Shown one piece after another: positions 62,804 to 64,000 of a stretch of DNA of 64,000 nt. The notes beneath the pieces are model-generated. The model worked only from the letters and a program-made list of their open reading frames with translations. It had not been told where the DNA came from and did not search any database. Source of the DNA: Rhizobium sp. S152 (GTDB taxonomy: Bacteria; Pseudomonadota; Alphaproteobacteria; Rhizobiales; Rhizobiaceae). The first letter of the stretch is position 1; each line of letters opens with the position of its first letter. Made by a program: the position numbers and the translations under genes. The stretch covers positions 186,001-250,000 of the forward strand of contig NZ_JAUDRZ010000026.1 in NCBI RefSeq assembly GCF_030380735.1, in the 5' to 3' direction.

Positions 62804-63858
62804 TCAAGCCTCCCCGCACACCGGCCTCCTTCGCCTTCGAGGACGAACAGGATCAGCAGCTTCCCAAACCAGCGCAGGAACAGCGCGAGCCCGGCAGCTT
62901 TTCCGACGATATCGTTCTGACGACGGATGAGGACGATCCCTTCCTCAATCCCGGCAAGGATCTCGCCGACCTTCCGGTCGCCACGCCACGCCGCCGCAAC
63001 CGCTCGTTCGCCAAGATCGCGCTCGGCGCCTTCGGTGTGCTGTTCTCGCTCGCCTTCGGCCTTTGGACCGACAGCCTCATCCACAACCTCTTCTCGCGTG
63101 CCGATTGGCTGGGCTATACGGCGCTGGCCGCACTTGCCGTCGGCATCCTCGCCATCCTCGCGATCGTTATCCGCGAAACCGCCGGCATGATGCGCCTCGC
63201 CGCGGTACAGACCATCAAGGCCGAGGCCGACGCGGCTATCGTCGAGACCAGGCCAGCCAAGGCCCGTGCGCTGGTCAAGAGCCTGGAATCGCTGCTGTCA
63301 GCCAAGCCGGAGACAGCCAGGGGCCGCGCCACGCTCAAGGCGGCGGAAAACGACATCATCGACGCGCCGCATCTGCTGGCGCTCGCGGAGCGCGAGCTGC
63401 TCGGGCCGCTCGACCGCCAGGCGCGGGCGCTGATCGTCAATTCCTCGAAACGCGTCTCCATTGTTACCGCCGTCAGTCCGCGCGCGATCGTCGATCTCCT
63501 CTATGTGCTCTACGAAGCCAGCCGTCTGATCCGTGCCATGGCCGAGCTTTACGGCGGCCGCCCCGGCACGCTCGGCATGATCAGGCTGATGCGCGACGTC
63601 CTCGCCCACCTCGCCGTCACCGGCTCGATCGCGGTGGGAGACAGCCTCGTCCAGCAGGTTCTCGGTCATGGGCTGGCCTCGAAGCTCTCGGCCCGGCTCG
63701 GCGAAGGTGTCATCAATGGCCTGATGACGGCTCGTATCGGGATTGCCGCCATGGACCTCTGCCGCCCGCTCGCTTTCCGCGCGCTCAAACGCCCGGGAAT
63801 CGGCGACTTCATCGGGGATCTCACGCCCTCGATGACGCAGCGCGACAAAAACCCTTGA
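62800..63858 (+). CDS. YcjF family (TIGR01620/DUF697) membrane protein
   Basis: A 352-residue partner of YcjX. An acidic N-terminal ~65 residues is followed by two membrane segments (about 67-90 and 100-125: IALGAFGVLFSLAFGLW, ALAALAVGILAILAIVI) and a soluble C-terminal DUF697-type domain (KRVSIVTAVSPRAIVDLLYVL, LVQQVLGHGLASKLSARLGEG). ycjX-ycjF form a conserved pair, also linked to psp genes in enterobacteria. Function unknown. Confidence 0.9.
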   Translation: MIKPPRTPASFAFEDEQDQQLPKPAQEQREPGSFSDDIVLTTDEDDPFLNPGKDLADLPVATPRRRNRSFAKIALGAFGVLFSLAFGLWTDSLIHNLFSRADWLGYTALAALAVGILAILAIVIRETAGMMRLAAVQTIKAEADAAIVETRPAKARALVKSLESLLSAKPETARGRATLKAAENDIIDAPHLLALAERELLGPLDRQARALIVNSSKRVSIVTAVSPRAIVDLLYVLYEASRLIRAMAELYGGRPGTLGMIRLMRDVLAHLAVTGSIAVGDSLVQQVLGHGLASKLSARLGEGVINGLMTARIGIAAMDLCRPLAFRALKRPGIGDFIGDLTPSMTQRDKNP

Positions 63859-64000
63859 AAAATGCGGGGCGATCGAGAGTTTCTCGTCTCTTCCCTCTCA
63901 GGCCAATAGCGACCATAAATTCAACGCGCTAGGCCACGACCACGACAATTTCTGGTGTCAGCGAAGTGGTGCAAATCCGGCCACATCGCCCGGCTGGAAA
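63859..64000. other. Right-edge intergenic stretch
   Basis: 142 bases after the ycjF stop with no coding frame or terminator that I can support. The sequence is less GC-rich than its surroundings; it probably holds the start region of the next gene beyond the window. Confidence 0.4.

Overview
The window looks like a stretch of the main chromosome of a rhizobial alphaproteobacterium (Rhizobiaceae, Rhizobium/Agrobacterium-like). The base composition is GC-rich throughout. The gene set is typical of the group: a CckA-type hybrid kinase, purS-purQ-purL purine genes, a cysteine-poor DksA, a FliO-like protein, a eukaryote-type NADP isocitrate dehydrogenase and a GTTC-N7-GTT(C/T) SOS box at recA. 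I saw no insertion sequence, prophage, CRISPR array, tRNA or rRNA. Gene density and codon character stay even, so this reads as core genome rather than an island. The genus call rests on recognised protein families only.

Layout, left to right. 1-2.7 kb: end of an M23 peptidase, a DEAD-box RNA helicase and a Nudix hydrolase. 2.7-8.4 kb: a leftward cluster (flavin reductase, MoxR ATPase, VWA/CoxE protein, two XdhC proteins, a molybdopterin-binding/MobA-like fusion, TfoX-like protein) that resembles the maturation module of molybdenum hydroxylases, with no hydroxylase structural genes in view. 8.5-14.3 kb: periplasmic binding protein, rpe, small membrane proteins, purB, iron-permease-like protein, DUF2189 protein, RBBP9-like hydrolase. 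14.4-17.7 kb: DUF779 protein, aldehyde dehydrogenase and a GAF/Fis regulator, tied together by two matching 18-bp palindromes. 17.8-20.1 kb: PAS-GGDEF-EAL protein. 20.3-27.8 kb: purC, purS, a coiled-coil ORF and purQ, then a lipoprotein, a DUF1127 protein divergent from a MocR regulator, a PagL-like protein, purL and bolA.

28.1-33.8 kb: a tiny repeat protein, a membrane-anchored hydrolase, the monothiol glutaredoxin grxD, two tandem Bcr/CflA efflux pumps and a DUF4242-adenylate cyclase fusion. 33.8-38.1 kb: a leftward run of two tandem inositol-monophosphatase paralogues, ttcA, a glutaminase gene broken by one missing base, and rpsD. 38.3-47.1 kb: phoA, HerA-like ATPase, MFS transporter, murI, trmJ, FUSC transporter and a secreted protein. 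47.3-55.9 kb: icd, GNAT, GST, alaS, recA and the psuK-psuG pseudouridine pair. 56-63.9 kb: cckA, FliO-like protein, dksA, SixA-like phosphatase and the ycjX-ycjF pair.

Most of the window is housekeeping. The items that deserve a second look are the shared operator pair at the aldehyde dehydrogenase locus, the glutaminase frameshift, the near-leaderless MocR promoter with an overlapping dyad, the cyclase fusion with a replaced catalytic Asn, the four-fold repeat mini-protein, the coiled-coil ORF inside the pur operon, and the hydroxylase maturation module without its enzyme. I did not find a clearly new multi-gene system.
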